In this document: in pieces, positions 6,374-7,268 of the stretch
How positions within the stretch are numbered: the stretch's first letter is position 1
Layout of the letters: each line of letters opens with the position of its first letter
Assembly: GCA_028714615.1 (NCBI GenBank)
Contig: JAQTMA010000050.1
Span: 1-7,268 of the forward strand
DNA: 7,268 nt
Reading direction: 5' to 3'
From: Anaerolineaceae bacterium
GTDB lineage: Bacteria > Chloroflexota > Anaerolineae > Anaerolineales > Anaerolineaceae
The notes under the pieces: model-generated
Database searches by the model: none
What the model was told of the DNA's origin: nothing
What the model saw: only the letters and a program-made list of their open reading frames with translations
Position numbers and translations under genes: made by a program

Positions 6374-6632
6374 ATTCAACCCAACCACTGATCCAAGTCA
6401 ACCCACTGTCTACCAAATCAGGATCAAGGGACATCTAGATTCGCATTGGACAAACTGGTTTGAGGGCTTGACCATTACCCTGGAAGACAATGGAGATACG
6501 CATTTAACCGGCCCGGTGGTCGATCAGGCCGCACTACATGGGTTGCTCAAAAAAGTGCGTGATTTAGGTCTGCCATTGGTCTCGGTCAGTATTGTTGAAC
6601 CCAACCAGGCGGATGTGTCGACCGTCGAATAG
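6363..6632 (+). CDS. Conserved 89-residue small protein of unknown function
   Basis: The ATG at 6363 follows AAGGAGAGG (6353-6361), giving close but acceptable spacing. The protein begins MSGKFNPTTDPSQPTVYQIR and continues with IKGHLDSHWTNWFEGLTITL, then EDNGDTHLTGPVVDQAALHG and LLKKVRDLGLPLVSV. No signal peptide or membrane segment is visible, so it should be cytoplasmic. The alternating beta-like strands followed by an amphipathic DQAALHGLLKKVRDLG helix suggest one small alpha/beta domain. I recognise this as a family frequent in Chloroflexota, but I know of no function. A decayed relative lies at 561-659, and both copies sit beside LuxR-type remnants, which suggests (inference) that the protein normally accompanies such regulators. 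Confidence 0.85.
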   Translation: MSGKFNPTTDPSQPTVYQIRIKGHLDSHWTNWFEGLTITLEDNGDTHLTGPVVDQAALHGLLKKVRDLGLPLVSVSIVEPNQADVSTVE

Positions 6633-6906
6633 TAGCTGATCGTTATAGGATTCACTATGCAATTTATTATTTGGGATGTTCTCCGGAGGAACGAAAAGAC
6701 AGATTGAAAGCGAGCCTTTCACAACTGAAGCAAAACCAATAAGAAAACAAATCCGTAGAATGTCATTTCGCAATATAATTGAGGGGAATAAAGGACCTAA
6801 GTAAAAAGTAATTTCATGTAAGGATTAAATTCCAAGGACTTAAAATTACAACCGAATATTTGAGATCTTCTTGCCGCTTCCGATCATTTAACCAGGAGGT
6901 TTGTTT

Positions 6907-7087
6907 ATGCTTACCAAATATGCAAAACAACCTTCTCACCACCTCGGGTGAGAAGGTTGTAAAAACGAAAAGCCATGATGAAAACGGAAATGAGCATTAC
7001 GACTTTCTAAATTACTACGTAGATGATATTGTCGGCGATCTGGATGATACAAGACATCACCGGCCAACCGGTTTCGTTCCTCAATAA
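6907..7087 (+). CDS. Small acidic protein gene interrupted by a 34-nt hairpin
   Basis: AGGAGGT (6894-6900), the best ribosome-binding site in the window, stands 6 bases before the ATG at 6907. Read directly, that ATG gives only MLTKYAKQPSHHLG before a TGA (6949-6951) inside a hairpin. Downstream a different frame stays open to TAA 7085-7087 and encodes KTKSHDENGNEHYDFLNYY, then VDDIVGDLDDTRHHRPTGFVPQ, an acidic, plausible protein sequence. Leaving out the 34-nt palindrome (6927-6960) joins the two frames exactly into MLTKYAKKTKSHDENGNEHY and onward, 48 residues in all. Options are a pseudogene broken by a hairpin insertion, a leader peptide with attenuator, a +1 frameshift, or translational bypass. 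A simpler reading is a 55-aa protein from ATG 6920, which lacks a well-placed ribosome-binding site. The family is not recognised. An intrinsic terminator follows 18 bases after the stop. Confidence 0.5.
6927..6960. repeat. Perfect 14-bp inverted repeat (hairpin) inside the small gene
   Basis: ACAACCTTCTCACC (6927-6940) and GGTGAGAAGGTTGT (6947-6960) are exact reverse complements around the loop ACCTCG. No T-tract follows on the + strand (AAAAACG). On the minus strand the stem would be followed by TTTGCAT, only a weak terminator tail. The stop codon of the upstream short frame lies in the 3' arm. A-rich sequence flanks both sides. Confidence 0.9.
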
Positions 7088-7105
7088 AAGTCTTCCACTG
7101 ATACT

Positions 7106-7142
7106 GAACGGCGGGCAGTGATATGCCCGCCGTTCTTGTTTG
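7106..7142 (+). terminator. Rho-independent terminator
   Basis: GAACGGCGGGCA (7106-7117) pairs perfectly with TGCCCGCCGTTC (7124-7135) around the loop GTGATA and is followed by TTGTTTG. The 12-bp GC-rich stem plus T-rich tail is a textbook intrinsic terminator, 18 bases after the TAA of the small gene. This supports the idea that the small frame is really transcribed. Confidence 0.9.
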
Positions 7143-7203
7143 TCTAAAGCTTGGTTGTTCTTGAAGCTGTACTCAAGGTGTACAAAAAGCTATTTAAACC
7201 ACT

Positions 7204-7225
7204 TGACCCCCAGATGTGGGGGTCA
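7204..7225. repeat. 8-bp perfect hairpin between the terminator and the tRNA end
   Basis: TGACCCCC (7204-7211) pairs with GGGGGTCA (7218-7225) around the loop AGATGT. On the minus strand it lies just downstream of the probable tRNA 3' end and is followed at some distance by T-rich stretches (TTTAAA, GCTTTTTG). It could therefore help end or process the tRNA transcript. No immediate T-tract is present on either strand. Confidence 0.4.
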
Positions 7226-7251
7226 TCGAGTATCCAAACCGCTATATCTAG

Positions 7252-7268
7252 TGCCCCCGCGGCGACTC
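7252..7268 (-). tRNA. Probable 3' end of a tRNA gene, cut by the window edge
   Basis: On the minus strand the last 17 bases read GAGT, CGCCG, CGGGGGC, A. These fit the end of a T-loop (from the usual TTCGAGT), the 3' T-stem strand, the 7-base acceptor strand and the discriminator A. The predicted partners outside the window are CGGCG for the T-stem and GCCCCCG for the acceptor 5' strand. CCA is not encoded (CTA follows). The amino acid cannot be told from this part. Only 17 bases are visible, so the call depends on sequence beyond the edge. Confidence 0.5.

Noticed and set aside
709..6632. Integron-like cassette array, because many unrelated small genes share one strand
   Set aside because: No repeated attC-like sites occur between the genes, spacers differ in length and sequence, and no integrase is visible.
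6662..6742. Short frame reading GCSPEERKDRLKASLSQLKQNQ after the 89-aa gene
   Set aside because: It looks helical and could be a gene remnant, but it is under 30 codons, has no good start, and I recognise no family. The rest of 6633-6893 shows no gene either.
6774..6779. TATAAT as a promoter -10 box for the small gene at 6907
   Set aside because: The hexamer is perfect, but no -35 element stands at the right distance and the region is AT-rich, so a chance match is likely.
7151..7268. Open frame on the + strand from 7151 to the window end (LVVLEAVLKVYKKLF and onward)
   Set aside because: It has no ribosome-binding site, lies just after a strong terminator, and crosses a hairpin and a probable minus-strand tRNA end.
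1..7268. CRISPR array, transposase or phage structural genes
   Set aside because: No regularly spaced repeats, transposase motifs, terminal inverted repeats or phage-type proteins were found on either strand.

Overview
The window looks like an accessory stretch of a bacterial chromosome, most likely from the Chloroflexota (Anaerolineae-like). This is inferred from the mix of families: DUF4386 and CPBP membrane proteins, an MDR oxidoreductase, remnants of MalT/LuxR-type regulators, and a small 'VDQAALHGLLKKVRDLGLP' protein that I associate with that phylum. No ribosomal or other marker gene is present, so the taxonomy is tentative. Every protein gene reads on the + strand. The only minus-strand element is a probable tRNA 3' end at the right edge.

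Layout, left to right. (1) 2-286: C-terminal part of an isoprenylcysteine-methyltransferase-like membrane protein. (2) 287-708: no intact gene, but two decayed pieces, the last ~28 codons of a LuxR-type regulator (318-404) and the 3' end of a small-protein gene (561-659). (3) 709-1470: DUF4386 membrane protein, then a strong hairpin. (4) 1654-2244 and 2390-2854: two unrecognised polytopic membrane proteins. (5) 2886-4977: a CPBP intramembrane protease gene overlapping an MDR alcohol dehydrogenase/quinone oxidoreductase gene by 4 bases. This pair is bracketed by fragments of a second MDR gene: a stop-containing N-terminal piece in front of CPBP and an internal piece fused in frame to the end of the intact MDR gene. 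(6) 5001-5543: AT-rich HEFGH membrane metalloprotease-like protein. (7) 5619-6242: lipoprotein with a DUF333 domain. (8) 6251-6632: a probable LuxR TPR remnant running into an intact 89-aa gene, whose relative is the fragment at 561-659. (9) 6907-7087: a small acidic protein frame with the best ribosome-binding site in the window, interrupted by a perfect 34-nt hairpin whose removal restores a single 48-codon frame. (10) 7106-7142: a clear intrinsic terminator. (11) 7204-7268: another hairpin and the probable tRNA end.

No single pathway links these genes. The common thread is membrane or envelope location (five polytopic proteins, one partial polytopic protein and a lipoprotein) together with repeated signs of duplication, truncation and insertion. 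I read the window as a recombination-prone accessory region beside a tRNA gene, not as a dedicated multi-gene system. The observations most worth following up are the hairpin-interrupted small gene and the MDR fragments on both sides of the CPBP-MDR pair.
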